From Rhynochetos jubatus (Eukaryota; Chordata; Aves; Eurypygiformes; Rhynochetidae), in contig CM050677.1 of NCBI GenBank assembly GCA_027574665.1, positions 1,745,273-1,809,272 of the forward strand: DNA of 64,000 nucleotides, given 5' to 3'. The position numbers and the translations under genes are program-made. The stretch's first letter is position 1, and each line of letters opens with the position of its first letter. Shown here piece after piece: positions 48,110-60,378 of this stretch. The notes beneath the pieces were generated by a model. The model was not told the DNA's origin and made no database searches. It saw nothing but the letters and a program-made list of their open reading frames with translations.

Positions 48110-51100
48110 ATGCGCGGCTCGTTGAAGCGTCTGCCCGAACACGGACATCTGAAGCAGCACTGTAATGCGACCAAACAGAAAGAGTTAGGAGAGAATTTCT
48201 TGTCCCTTCTTGCTGCGCCCTTGCAGAGCACTGCGTGCCAGAGCAGCCGGACCGCTGTGTTGCTTGCAATCTCCAGTTCCAACAGTGCCACAGTTCCTCG
48301 GCAACAGAAAGAGCTAGGAAGGAATTGCTTACGCTGTTTTCTCTCGCTGTGCTCTAGCAGTTCGTTCCCTTTTCGGCAGAGCGCGGGACCGCTTGCAAAG
48401 CTTAGAAACAAAGCTCTCCCTTTTCCTCCAAAAGGGAAAGAGCTACGAGGGAATTTCTTAGCGAAACACTGTTTGTTTTGGCAGAGCACTGCATGCCTCT
48501 TAAGACAGAGCTCTGTATCCCCGGGAAAGTCGAAATCCACAGGGTCACCTTCTGTGTGCTAACAGGCTCGGAGAGGCTCGAATGCGCGGCTCGTTGAAGC
48601 GTCTGCCCGAACACGGACATCTGAAGCAGCACTGTAATGCGACCAAACAGAAAGAGTTAGGAGAGAATTTCTTCTCCCTTCTTGCTGCGCCTTTGCAGAG
48701 CACTGCGTGCCAGAGCAGCCGGACCGCTGTGTTGCTTGCAGTCTCCAGTTCCAACAGTGCCACAGTTCCTCGGCAACAGAAAGAGCTAGGAAGGAATTGC
48801 TTACGCTGTTTTCTCTCGCTGTGCTCTAGCAGTTCGTTCCCTTTTCGGCAGAGCGCGGGACCGCTTGCAAAGCTTAGAAACAAACCTCTCCCTTTTCCTC
48901 CAAAAGGGAAAGAGCTACGAGGGAATTTCTTAGCGAAACACTGTTTGTTTTGGCAGAGCACTGCATGCCTCTTAAGACAGAGCTCTGTATCCCCGGGAAA
49001 GTCGAAATCCACAGGGTCACCTTCTCTGTGCTAACAGGCTCGGAGAGGCTCGAATGCGCGGCTCGTTGAAGCGTCTGCCCGAACACGGACATCTGAAGCA
49101 GCACTGTAATGCGACCAAACAGAAAGAGTTAGGAGAGAATTTCTTGTCCCTTCTTGCTGCGCCTTTGCAGAGCACTGCGTGCCAGAGCAGCCGGATCGCT
49201 GTCTTGCTTGCAATCTCCAGTTCCAACAGTGCCACAGTTCCTCGGCAACAGAAAGAGCTAGGAAGGAATTGCTTACGCTGTTTTCTCTCGCTGTGCTCTA
49301 GCAGTTCGTTCCCTTTTCGGCAGAGCGCGGGACCGCTTGCAAAGCTTAGAAACAAACCTCTCCCTTTTCCTCCAAAAGGGAAAGAGCTACGAGGGAATTT
49401 CTTAGCGAAACACTGTTTGTTTTGGCAGAGCACTGCATGCCTCTTAAGACAGAGCTCTGTATCCCCGGGAAAGTCGAAATCCACAGGGTCACCTTCTGTG
49501 TGCTAACAGGCTCGGAGAGGCTCGAATGCGCGGCTCGTTGAAGCGTCTGCCCGAACACGGACATCTGAAGCAGCACTGTAATGCGACCAAACAGAAAGAG
49601 TTAGGAGAGAATTTCTTGTCCCTTCTTGCTGCGCCTTTGCAGAGCACTGCGTGCCAGAGCAGCCGGACCGCTGTGTTGCTTGCAATCTCCAGTTCCAACA
49701 GTGCCACAGTTCCTCGGCAACAGAAAGAGCTAGGAAGGAATTGCTTACGCTGTTTTCTCTCGCTGTGCTCTAGCAGTTCGTTCCCTTTTCGGCAGAGCGC
49801 GGGACCGCTTGCAAAGCTTAGAAACAAACCTCTCCCTTTTCCTCCAAAAGGGAAAGAGCTACGAGGGACTTTCTTAGGGAAACCTTGTTTGTTTTGGCAG
49901 AGCACTGCATGCCTCTTAAGACAGAGCTCTGTATCCCCGGGAAAGTCGAAATCCACAGGGTCACCTTCTCTGTGCTAACAGGCTCGGAGAGGCTCGAATG
50001 CGCGGCTCGTTGAAGCGTCTGCCCGAACACGGACATCTGAAGCAGCACTGTAATGCGACCAAACAGAAAGAGTTAGGAGAGAATTTCTTGTCCCTTCTTG
50101 CTGCGCCTTTGCAGAGCACTGCGTGCCAGAGCAGCCGGATCGCTGTCTTGCTTGCAATCTCCAGTTCCAACAGTGCCACAGTTCCTCGGCAACAGAAAGA
50201 GCTAGGAAGGAATTGCTTACGCTGTTTTCTCTCGCTGTGCTCTAGCAGTTCGTTCCCTTTTCGGCAGAGCGCGGGACCGCTTGCAAAGCTTAGAAACAAA
50301 CCTCTCCCTTTTCCTCCAAAAGGGAAAGAGCTACGAGGGAATTTCTTAGCGAAACACTGTTTGTTTTGGCAGAGCACTGCATGCCTCTTAAGACAGAGCT
50401 CTGTATCCCCGGGAAAGTCGAAATCCACAGGGTCACCTTCTGTGTGCTAACAGGCTCGCAGAGGCTGGAATGCGCGGCTCGTTGAAGCGTCTGCCCGAAC
50501 ACGGACATCTGAAGCAGCACTGTAATGCGACCAAACAGAAAGAGTTAGGAGAGAATTTCTTGTCCCTTCTTGCTGCGCCTTTGCAGAGCACTGCGTGCCA
50601 GAGCAGCCGGATCGCTGTGTTGCTTGCAATCTCCAGTTCCAACAGTGCCACAGTTCCTCGGCAACAGAAAGAGCTAGGAAGGAATTGCTTACGCTGTTTT
50701 CTCTCGCTGTGCTCTAGCAGTTCGTTCCCTTTTCGGCAGAGCGCGGGACCGCTTGCAAAGCTTAGAAACAAACCTCTCCCTTTTCCTCCAAAAGGGAAAG
50801 AGCTACGAGGGAATTTCTTAGCGAAACCTTGTTTGTTTTGGCAGAGCACTGCATGCCTCTTAAGACAGAGCTCTGTATCCCCGGGAAAGTCGAAATCCAC
50901 AGGGTCACCTTCTCTGTGCTAACAGGCTCGGAGAGGCTGGAATGCGCGGCTCGTTGAAGCGTCTGCCCGAACACGGACATCCGAAGCAGCACTGTAATGC
51001 GACCAAACAGAAAGAGTTAGGAGAGAATTTCTTGTCCCTTCTTGCTGCGCCTTTGCAGAGCACTGCGTGCCAGAGCAGCCGGACCGCTGTGTTGCTTGCA

Positions 51101-51885
51101 ATCTCCAGTTCCAACAGTGCCACAGTTCCTCGGCAACAGAAAGAGCTAGGAAGGAATTGCTTACGCTGTTTTCTCTCGCTGTGCTCTAGCAGTTCGTTCC
51201 CTTTTCGGCAGAGCGCGGGACCGCTTGCAAAGCTTAGAAACAAAGCTCTCCCTTTTCCTCCAAAAGGGAAAGAGCTACGAGGGAATTTCTTAGCGAAACC
51301 TTGTTTGTTTTGGCAGAGCACTGCATGCCTCTTAAGACAGAGCTCTGTATCCCCGGGAAAGTCGAAATCCACAGGGTCACCTTCTCTGTGCTAACAGGCT
51401 CGGAGAGGCTCGAATGCGCGGCTCGTTGAAGCGTCTGCCCGAACACGGACATCTGAAGCAGCACTGTAATGCGACCAAACAGAAAGAGTTAGGAGAGAAT
51501 TTCTTGTCCCTTCTTGCTGCGCCTTTGCAGAGCACTGCGTGCCAGAGCAGCCGGACCGCTGTGTTGCTTGCAATCTCCAGTTCCAACAGTGCCACAGTTC
51601 CTCGGCAACAGAAAGAGCTAGGAAGGAATTGCTTACGCTGTTTTCTCTCGCTGTGCTCTAGCAGTTCGTTCCCTTTTCGGCAGAGCGCGGGACCGCTTGC
51701 AAAGCTTAGAAACAAAGTTCTCCCTTTTCCTCCAAAAGGGAAAGAGCTACGAGGGAATTTCTTAGCGAAACCTTGTTTGTTTTGGCAGAGCACTGCATGC
51801 CTCTTAAGACAGAGCTCTGTATCCCCGGGAAAGTCGAAATCCACAGGGTCACCTTCTCTGTGCTAACAGGCTCGGAGAGGCTCGA
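48110..51885. repeat. Right-end units with local dimer
   Basis: 48110 (p111 C, p304 G, p445 G), 48582 (p93 C, p160 G), 49054 (p143 T, p150 C, p445 G), 49526 (p344 C, p353 G), 49998 (like 49054), 50470, 50942 (p41 C, p304 G) and 51414. 49054 and 49998 are near copies 944 bp apart with a p344 C unit between, which suggests a recent two-unit step. Most of these types reappear in the six-unit repeat farther right. Confidence 0.7.
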
Positions 51886-52356
51886 ATGCGCGGCTCGTTG
51901 AAGCGTCTGCCCGAACACGGACATCTGAAGCAGCACTGTAATGCGACCAAACAGAAAGAGTTAGGAGAGAATTTCATGTCCCTTCTTGCTGCGCCTTTGC
52001 AGAGCACTGCGTGCCAGAGCAGCCGGACCGCTGTGTTGCTTGCAATCTCCAGTTCCAACAGTGCCACAGTTCCTCGGCAACAGAAAGAGCTAGGAAGGAA
52101 TTGCTTACGCTTTTTCTCTCGCTGTGCTCTAGCAGTTCGTTCCCTTTTCGGCAGAGCGCGGGACCGCTTGCAAAGCTTAGAAACAAACCTCTCCCTTTTC
52201 CTCCAAAAGGGAAAGAGCTACGAGGGAATTTCTTAGCGAAACCTTCTTTGTTTTGGCAGAGCACTGCATGCCTCTTAAGACAGAGCTCTGTATCCCCGGG
52301 AAGGTCGAAATCCACAGGGTCACCTTCTCTGTGCTAACAGGCTCGGAGAGGCTGGA
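51886..52356. repeat. 471-bp unit, G lost after 52111
   Basis: CGCTGTTTTCTC has become CGCTTTTTCTC by loss of the G at p227. The plus-strand frame is shifted and ends after 116 codons. The unit also has ATG instead of TTG near p92, CTTCTTTG at p362 and AAGGTCG in S3. The last two are shared with 53773, so the units are related by copying and not by independent deletion. Confidence 0.9.
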
Positions 52357-53772
52357 ATGCGCGGCTCGTTGAAGCGTCTGCCCGAACACGGACATCTGAA
52401 GCAGCACTGTAATGCGACCAAACAGAAAGAGTTAGGAGAGAATTTCTTGTCCCTTCTTGCTGCGCCTTTGCAGAGCACTGCGTGCCAGAGCAGCCGGACC
52501 GCTGTGTTGCTTGCAGTCTCCAGTTCCAACAGTGCCACAGTTCCTCGGCAACAGAAAGAGCTAGGAAGGAATTGCTTACGCTGTTTTCTCTCGCTGTGCT
52601 CTAGCAGTTCGTTCCCTTTTCGGCAGAGCGCGGGACCGCTTGCAAAGCTTAGAAACAAACCTCTCCCTTTTCCTCCAAAAGGGAAAGAGCTACGAGGGAA
52701 TTTCTTAGCGAAACCTTGTTTGTTTTGGCAGAGCACTGCATGCCTCTTAAGACAGAGCTCTGTATCCCCGGGAAAGTCGAAATCCACAGGGTCACCTTCT
52801 CTGTGCTAACAGGCTCGGAGAGGCTCGAATGCGCGGCTCGTTGAAGCGTCTGCCCGAACACGGACATCTGAAGCAGCACTGTAATGCGACCAAACAGAAA
52901 GAGTTAGGAGAGAATTTCTTGTCCCTTCTTGCTGCGCCTTTGCAGAGCACTGCGTGCCAGAGCAGCCGGATCGCTGTGTTGCTTGCAATCTCCAGTTCCA
53001 ACAGTGCCACAGTTCCTCGGCAACAGAAAGAGCTAGGAAGGAATTGCTTACGCTGTTTTCTCTCGCTGTGCTCTAGCAGTTCGTTCCCTTTTCGGCAGAG
53101 CGCGGGACCGCTTGCAAAGCTTAGAAACAAACCTCTCCCTTTTCCTCCAAAAGGGAAAGAGCTACGAGGGACTTTCTTAGCGAAACCTTGTTTGTTTTGG
53201 CAGAGCACTGCATGCCTCTTAAGACAGAGCTCTGTATCCCCGGGAAAGTCGAAATCCACAGGGTCACCTTCTCTGTGCTAACAGGCTCGGAGAGGCTCGA
53301 ATGCGCGGCTCGTTGAAGCGTCTGCCCGAACACGGACATCTGAAGCAGCACTGTAATGCGACCAAACAGAAAGAGTTAGGAGAGAATTTCTTGTCCCTTC
53401 TTGCTGCGCCTTTGCAGAGCACTGCGTGCCAGAGCAGCCGGACCGCTGTGTTGCTTGCAATCTCCAGTTCCAACAGTGCCACAGTTCCTCGGCAACAGAA
53501 AGAGCTAGGAAGGAATTGCTTACGCTGTTTTCTCTCGCTGTGCTCTAGCAGTTCGTTCCCTTTTCGGCAGAGCGCGGGACCGCTTGCAAAGCTTAGAAAC
53601 AAAGCTCTCCCTTTTCCTCCAAAAGGGAAAGAGCTACGAGGGAATTTCTTAGCGAAACCTTGTTTGTTTTGGCAGAGCACTGCATGCCTCTTAAGACAGA
53701 GCTCTGGATCCCCGGGAAAGTCGAAATCCACAGGGTCACCTTCTCTGTGCTAACAGGCTCGGAGAGGCTCGA

Positions 53773-54243
53773 ATGCGCGGCTCGTTGAAGCGTCTGCCCG
53801 AACACGGACATCTGAAGCAGCACTGTAATGCGACCAAACAGAAAGAGTTAGGAGAGAATTTCTTCTCCCTTCTTGCTGCGCCTTTGCAGAGCACTGCGTG
53901 CCAGAGCAGCCGGACCGCTGTGTTGCTTGCAATCTCCAGTTCCAACAGTGCCACAGTTCCTCGGCAACAGAAAGAGCTAGGAAGGAATTGCTTACGCTTT
54001 TTCTCTCGCTGTGCTCTAGCAGTTCGTTCCCTTTTCGGCAGAGCGCGGGACCGCTTGCAAAGCTTAGAAACAAACCTCTCCCTTTTCCTCCAAAAGGGAA
54101 AGAGCTACGAGGGAATTTCTTAGCGAAACCTTCTTTGTTTTGGCAGAGCACTGCATGCCTCTTAAGACAGAGCTCTGTATCCCCGGGAAGGTCGAAATCC
54201 ACAGGGTCACCTTCTCTGTGCTAACAGGCTCGGAGAGGCTGGA
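53773..54243. repeat. 471-bp unit, G lost after 53998
   Basis: Same deletion at p227, with CTTCTTTG and AAGGTCG as in 51886, plus C at p93. It starts 1887 bp after the first 471-bp unit (three full units between them). The two are followed by matching units: p160 G (52357 and 54244), then p344 C with p143 T (52829 and 54716). Confidence 0.9.
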
Positions 54244-55187
54244 ATGCGCGGCTCGTTGAAGCGTCTGCCCGAACACGGACATCTGAAGCAGCACTGTAAT
54301 GCGACCAAACAGAAAGAGTTAGGAGAGAATTTCTTGTCCCTTCTTGCTGCGCCTTTGCAGAGCACTGCGTGCCAGAGCAGCCGGACCGCTGTGTTGCTTG
54401 CAGTCTCCAGTTCCAACAGTGCCACAGTTCCTCGGCAACAGAAAGAGCTAGGAAGGAATTGCTTACGCTGTTTTCTCTCGCTGTGCTCTAGCAGTTCGTT
54501 CCCTTTTCGGCAGAGCGCGGGACCGCTTGCAAAGCTTAGAAACAAACCTCTCCCTTTTCCTCCAAAAGGGAAAGAGCTACGAGGGAATTTCTTAGCGAAA
54601 CCTTGTTTGTTTTGGCAGAGCACTGCATGCCTCTTAAGACAGAGCTCTGGATCCCCGGGAAAGTCGAAATCCACAGGGTCACCTTCTCTGTGCTAACAGG
54701 CTCGGAGAGGCTCGAATGCGCGGCTCGTTGAAGCGTCTGCCCGAACACGGACATCTGAAGCAGCACTGTAATGCGACCAAACAGAAAGAGTTAGGAGAGA
54801 ATTTCTTGTCCCTTCTTGCTGCGCCTTTGCAGAGCACTGCGTGCCAGAGCAGCCGGATCGCTGTGTTGCTTGCAATCTCCAGTTCCAACAGTGCCACAGT
54901 TCCTCGGCAACAGAAAGAGCTAGGAAGGAATTGCTTACGCTGTTTTCTCTCGCTGTGCTCTAGCAGTTCGTTCCCTTTTCGGCAGAGCGCGGGACCGCTT
55001 GCAAAGCTTAGAAACAAACCTCTCCCTTTTCCTCCAAAAGGGAAAGAGCTACGAGGGACTTTCTTAGCGAAACCTTGTTTGTTTTGGCAGAGCACTGCAT
55101 GCCTCTTAAGACAGAGCTCTGGATCCCCGGGAAAGTCGAAATCCACAGGGTCACCTTCTCTGTGCTAACAGGCTCGGAGAGGCTCGA

Positions 55188-55658
55188 ATGCGCGGCTCGT
55201 TGAAGCGTCTGCCCGAACACGGACATCTGAAGCAGCACTGTAATGCGACCAAACAGAAAGAGTTAGGAGAGAATTTCTTGTCCCTTCTTGCTGCGCCTTT
55301 GCAGAGCACTGCGTGCCAGAGCAGCCGGACCGCTGTGTTGCTTGCAATCTCCAGTTCCAACAGTGCCACAGTTCCTCGGCAACAGAAAGAGCTAGGAAGG
55401 AATTGCTTACGCTTTTTCTCTCGCTGTGCTCTAGCAGTTCGTTCCCTTTTCGGCAGAGCGCGGGACCGCTTGCAAAGCTTAGAAACAAACCTCTCCCTTT
55501 TCCTCCAAAAGGGAAAGAGCTACGAGGGAATTTCTTAGCGAAACCTTGTTTGTTTTGGCAGAGCACTGTATGCCTCTTAAGACAGAGCTCTGTATCCCCG
55601 GGAAAGTCGAAATCCACAGGGTCACCTTCTCTGTGCTAACAGGCTCGGAGAGGCTGGA
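55188..55658. repeat. 471-bp unit, G lost after 55413
   Basis: Third copy of the p227 deletion, 1415 bp after the second. It lacks CTTCTTTG and AAGGTCG, so its right part comes from another unit type, and it has the singular ACTGTATGCC in S3. It stands directly before the six-unit repeat. Confidence 0.9.
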
Positions 55659-58490
55659 ATGCGCGGCTCGTTGAAGCGTCTGCCCGAACACGGACATCTG
55701 AAGCAGCACTGTAATGCGACCAAACAGAAAGAGTTAGGAGAGAATTTCTTGTCCCTTCTTGCTGCGCCCTTGCAGAGCACTGCGTGCCAGAGCAGCCGGA
55801 CCGCTGTGTTGCTTGCAATCTCCAGTTCCAACAGTGCCACAGTTCCTCGGCAACAGAAAGAGCTAGGAAGGAATTGCTTACGCTGTTTTCTCTCGCTGTG
55901 CTCTAGCAGTTCGTTCCCTTTTCGGCAGAGCGCGGGACCGCTTGCAAAGCTTAGAAACAAACCTCTCCCTTTTCCTCCAAAAGGGAAAGAGCTACGAGGG
56001 AATTTCTTAGCGAAACACTGTTTGTTTTGGCAGAGCACTGCATGCCTCTTAAGACAGAGCTCTGTATCCCCGGGAAAGTCGAAATCCACAGGGTCACCTT
56101 CTGTGTGCTAACAGGCTCGGAGAGGCTCGAATGCGCGGCTCGTTGAAGCGTCTGCCCGAACACGGACATCTGAAGCATCACTGTAATGCGACCAAACAGA
56201 AAGAGTTAGGAGAGAATTTCTTCTCCCTTCTTGCTGCGCCCTTGCAGAGCACTGCGTGCCAGAGCAGCCGGATCGCTGTGTTGCTTGCAATCTCCAGTTC
56301 CAACAGTGCCACAGTTCCTCGGCAACAGAAAGAGCTAGGAAGGAATTGCTTACGCTGTTTTCTCTCGCTGTGCTCTAGCAGTTCGTTCCCTTTTCGGCAG
56401 AGCGCGGGACCGCTTGCAAAGCTTAGAAACAAACCTCTCCCTTTTCCTCCAAAAGGGAAAGAGCTACGAGGGAATTTCTTAGCGAAACACTGTTTGTTTT
56501 GGCAGAGCACTGCATGCCTCTTAAGACAGAGCTCTGTATCCCCGGGAAAGTCGAAATCCACAGGGTCACCTTCTGTGTGCTAACAGGCTCGGAGAGGCTC
56601 GAATGCGCGGCTCGTTGAAGCGTCTGCCCGAACACGGACATCTGAAGCAGCACTGTAATGCGACCAAACAGAAAGAGTTAGGAGAGAATTTCTTGTCCCT
56701 TCTTGCTGCGCCTTTGCAGAGCACTGCGTGCCAGAGCAGCCGGACCGCTGTGTTGCTTGCAGTCTCCAGTTCCAACAGTGCCACAGTTCCTCGGCAACAG
56801 AAAGAGCTAGGAAGGAATTGCTTACGCTGTTTTCTCTCGCTGTGCTCTAGCAGTTCGTTCCCTTTTCGGCAGAGCGCGGGACCGCTTGCAAAGCTTAGAA
56901 ACAAACCTCTCCCTTTTCCTCCAAAAGGGAAAGAGCTACGAGGGAATTTCTTAGCGAAACACTGTTTGTTTTGGCAGAGCACTGCATGCCTCTTAAGACA
57001 GAGCTCTGTATCCCCGGGAAAGTCGAAATCCACAGGGTCACCTTCTGTGTGCTAACAGGCTCGGAGAGGCTCGAATGCGCGGCTCGTTGAAGCGTCTGCC
57101 CGAACACGGACATCTGAAGCAGCACTGTAATGCGACCAAACAGAAAGAGTTAGGAGAGAATTTCTTGTCCCTTCTTGCTGCGCCTTTGCAGAGCACTGCG
57201 TGCCAGAGCAGCCGGACCGCTGTGTTGCTTGCAATCTCCAGTTCCAACAGTGCCACAGTTCCTCGGCAACAGAAAGAGCTAGGAAGGAATTGCTTACGCT
57301 GTTTTCTCTCGCTGTGCTCTAGCAGTTCGTTCCCTTTTCGGCAGAGCGCGGGACCGCTTGCAAAGCTTAGAAACAAACCTCTCCCTTTTCCTCCAAAAGG
57401 GAAAGAGCTACGAGGGACTTTCTTAGGGAAACCTTGTTTGTTTTGGCAGAGCACTGCATGCCTCTTAAGACAGAGCTCTGTATCCCCGGGAAAGTCGAAA
57501 TCCACAGGGTCACCTTCTCTGTGCTAACAGGCTCGGAGAGGCTCGAATGCGCGGCTCGTTGAAGCGTCTGCCCGAACACGGACATCTGAAGCAGCACTGT
57601 AATGCGACCAAACAGAAAGAGTTAGGAGAGAATTTCTTGTCCCTTCTTGCTGCGCCTTTGCAGAGCACTGCGTGCCAGAGCAGCCGGATCGCTGTGTTGC
57701 TTGCAATCTCCAGTTCCAACAGTGCCACAGTTCCTCGGCAACAGAAAGAGCTAGGAAGGAATTGCTTACGCTGTTTTCTCTCGCTGTGCTCTAGCAGTTC
57801 GTTCCCTTTTCGGCAGAGCGCGGGACCGCTTGCAAAGCTTAGAAACAAACCTCTCCCTTTTCCTCCAAAAGGGAAAGAGCTACGAGGGAATTTCTTAGCG
57901 AAACACTGTTTGTTTTGGCAGAGCACTGCATGCCTCTTAAGACAGAGCTCTGTATCCCCGGGAAAGTCGAAATCCACAGGGTCACCTTCTCTGTGCTAAC
58001 AGGCTCGGAGAGGCTGGAATGCGCGGCTCGTTGAAGCGTCTGCCCGAACACGGACATCTGAAGCAGCACTGTAATGCGACCAAACAGAAAGAGTTAGGAG
58101 AGAATTTCTTGTCCCTTCTTGCTGCGCCCTTGCAGAGCACTGCGTGCCAGAGCAGCCGGATCGCTGTGTTGCTTGCAATCTCCAGTTCCAACAGTGCCAC
58201 AGTTCCTCGGCAACAGAAAGAGCTAGGAAGGAATTGCTTACGCTGTTTTCTCTCGCTGTGCTCTAGCAGTTCGTTCCCTTTTCGGCAGAGCGCGGGACCG
58301 CTTGCAAAGCTTAGAAACAAAGCTCTCCCTTTTCCTCCAAAAGGGAAAGAGCTACGAGGGAATTTCTTAGCGAAACCTTCTTTGTTTTGGCAGAGCACTG
58401 CATGCCTCTTAAGACAGAGCTCTGTATCCCCGGGAAAGTCGAAATCCACAGGGTCACCTTCTCTGTGCTAACAGGCTCGGAGAGGCTCGA
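55659..58490. repeat. Six-unit higher-order repeat, copy 1 (ABCDEF)
   Basis: A 55659 (p111 C, p445 G), B 56131 (p48 T, p93 C, p111 C, p143 T), C 56603 (p160 G, p445 G), D 57075 (p344 C, p353 G), E 57547 (p143 T, p359-360 AC), F 58019 (p111 C, p143 T, p304 G). Total 2832 bp. Here A carries AC at p359-360, unlike later A copies, and F has C at p362. Confidence 0.85.
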
Positions 58491-60378
58491 ATGCGCGGCT
58501 CGTTGAAGCGTCTGCCCGAACACGGACATCTGAAGCAGCACTGTAATGCGACCAAACAGAAAGAGTTAGGAGAGAATTTCTTGTCCCTTCTTGCTGCGCC
58601 TTTGCAGAGCACTGCGTGCCAGAGCAGCCGGACCGCTGTGTTGCTTGCAGTCTCCAGTTCCAACAGTGCCACAGTTCCTCGGCAACAGAAAGAGCTAGGA
58701 AGGAATTGCTTACGCTGTTTTCTCTCGCTGTGCTCTAGCAGTTCGTTCCCTTTTCGGCAGAGCGCGGGACCGCTTGCAAAGCTTAGAAACAAACCTCTCC
58801 CTTTTCCTCCAAAAGGGAAAGAGCTACGAGGGAATTTCTTAGCGAAACACTGTTTGTTTTGGCAGAGCACTGCATGCCTCTTAAGACAGAGCTCTGTATC
58901 CCCGGGAAAGTCGAAATCCACAGGGTCACCTTCTGTGTGCTAACAGGCTCGGAGAGGCTCGAATGCGCGGCTCGTTGAAGCGTCTGCCCGAACACGGACA
59001 TCTGAAGCAGCACTGTAATGCGACCAAACAGAAAGAGTTAGGAGAGAATTTCTTGTCCCTTCTTGCTGCGCCTTTGCAGAGCACTGCGTGCCAGAGCAGC
59101 CGGACCGCTGTGTTGCTTGCAATCTCCAGTTCCAACAGTGCCACAGTTCCTCGGCAACAGAAAGAGCTAGGAAGGAATTGCTTACGCTGTTTTCTCTCGC
59201 TGTGCTCTAGCAGTTCGTTCCCTTTTCGGCAGAGCGCGGGACCGCTTGCAAAGCTTAGAAACAAACCTCTCCCTTTTCCTCCAAAAGGGAAAGAGCTACG
59301 AGGGACTTTCTTAGGGAAACCTTGTTTGTTTTGGCAGAGCACTGCATGCCTCTTAAGACAGAGCTCTGTATCCCCGGGAAAGTCGAAATCCACAGGGTCA
59401 CCTTCTCTGTGCTAACAGGCTCGGAGAGGCTCGAATGCGCGGCTCGTTGAAGCGTCTGCCCGAACACGGACATCTGAAGCAGCACTGTAATGCGACCAAA
59501 CAGAAAGAGTTAGGAGAGAATTTCTTGTCCCTTCTTGCTGCGCCTTTGCAGAGCACTGCGTGCCAGAGCAGCCGGATCGCTGTGTTGCTTGCAATCTCCA
59601 GTTCCAACAGTGCCACAGTTCCTCGGCAACAGAAAGAGCTAGGAAGGAATTGCTTACGCTGTTTTCTCTCGCTGTGCTCTAGCAGTTCGTTCCCTTTTCG
59701 GCAGAGCGCGGGACCGCTTGCAAAGCTTAGAAACAAACCTCTCCCTTTTCCTCCAAAAGGGAAAGAGCTACGAGGGAATTTCTTAGCGAAACACTGTTTG
59801 TTTTGGCAGAGCACTGCATGCCTCTTAAGACAGAGCTCTGTATCCCCGGGAAAGTCGAAATCCACAGGGTCACCTTCTCTGTGCTAACAGGCTCGGAGAG
59901 GCTGGAATGCGCGGCTCGTTGAAGCGTCTGCCCGAACACGGACATCTGAAGCAGCACTGTAATGCGACCAAACAGAAAGAGTTAGGAGAGAATTTCTTGT
60001 CCCTTCTTGCTGCGCCCTTGCAGAGCACTGCGTGCCAGAGCAGCCGGATCGCTGTGTTGCTTGCAATCTCCAGTTCCAACAGTGCCACAGTTCCTCGGCA
60101 ACAGAAAGAGCTAGGAAGGAATTGCTTACGCTGTTTTCTCTCGCTGTGCTCTAGCAGTTCGTTCCCTTTTCGGCAGAGCGCGGGACCGCTTGCAAAGCTT
60201 AGAAACAAAGCTCTCCCTTTTCCTCCAAAAGGGAAAGAGCTACGAGGGAATTTCTTAGCGAAACCTTGTTTGTTTTGGCAGAGCACTGCATGCCTCTTAA
60301 GACAGAGCTCTGTATCCCCGGGAAAGTCGAAATCCACAGGGTCACCTTCTCTGTGCTAACAGGCTCGGAGAGGCTGGA
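58491..60378. repeat. Four-unit higher-order repeat (CDEF), A and B missing
   Basis: Units 58491 (C), 58963 (D), 59435 (E) and 59907 (F) follow copy 1 directly, with no A or B. A deletion of 944 bp from a full copy by unequal exchange is the simplest reading. Gain of a partial copy is equally possible from sequence alone. Confidence 0.85.

Larger units (their letters stand above)
51886..55658. repeat. Four-unit / three-unit repeat of the deletion class
   Basis: Order: deletion unit, p160 G, p344 C, p304 G (51886-53772), then deletion unit, p160 G, p344 C (53773-55187), then deletion unit (55188-55658). The second turn lacks the p304 G unit. G at p407, which creates GGATCC, occurs in 53301, 54244 and 54716 and otherwise only in 47166. 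Confidence 0.8.

Noticed and set aside
51886..55658. Three independent 1-bp assembly errors
   Set aside because: Errors beside a T run are possible, but two of the three units share two other rare changes and matching neighbours, which fits copying better. Raw reads would settle it.
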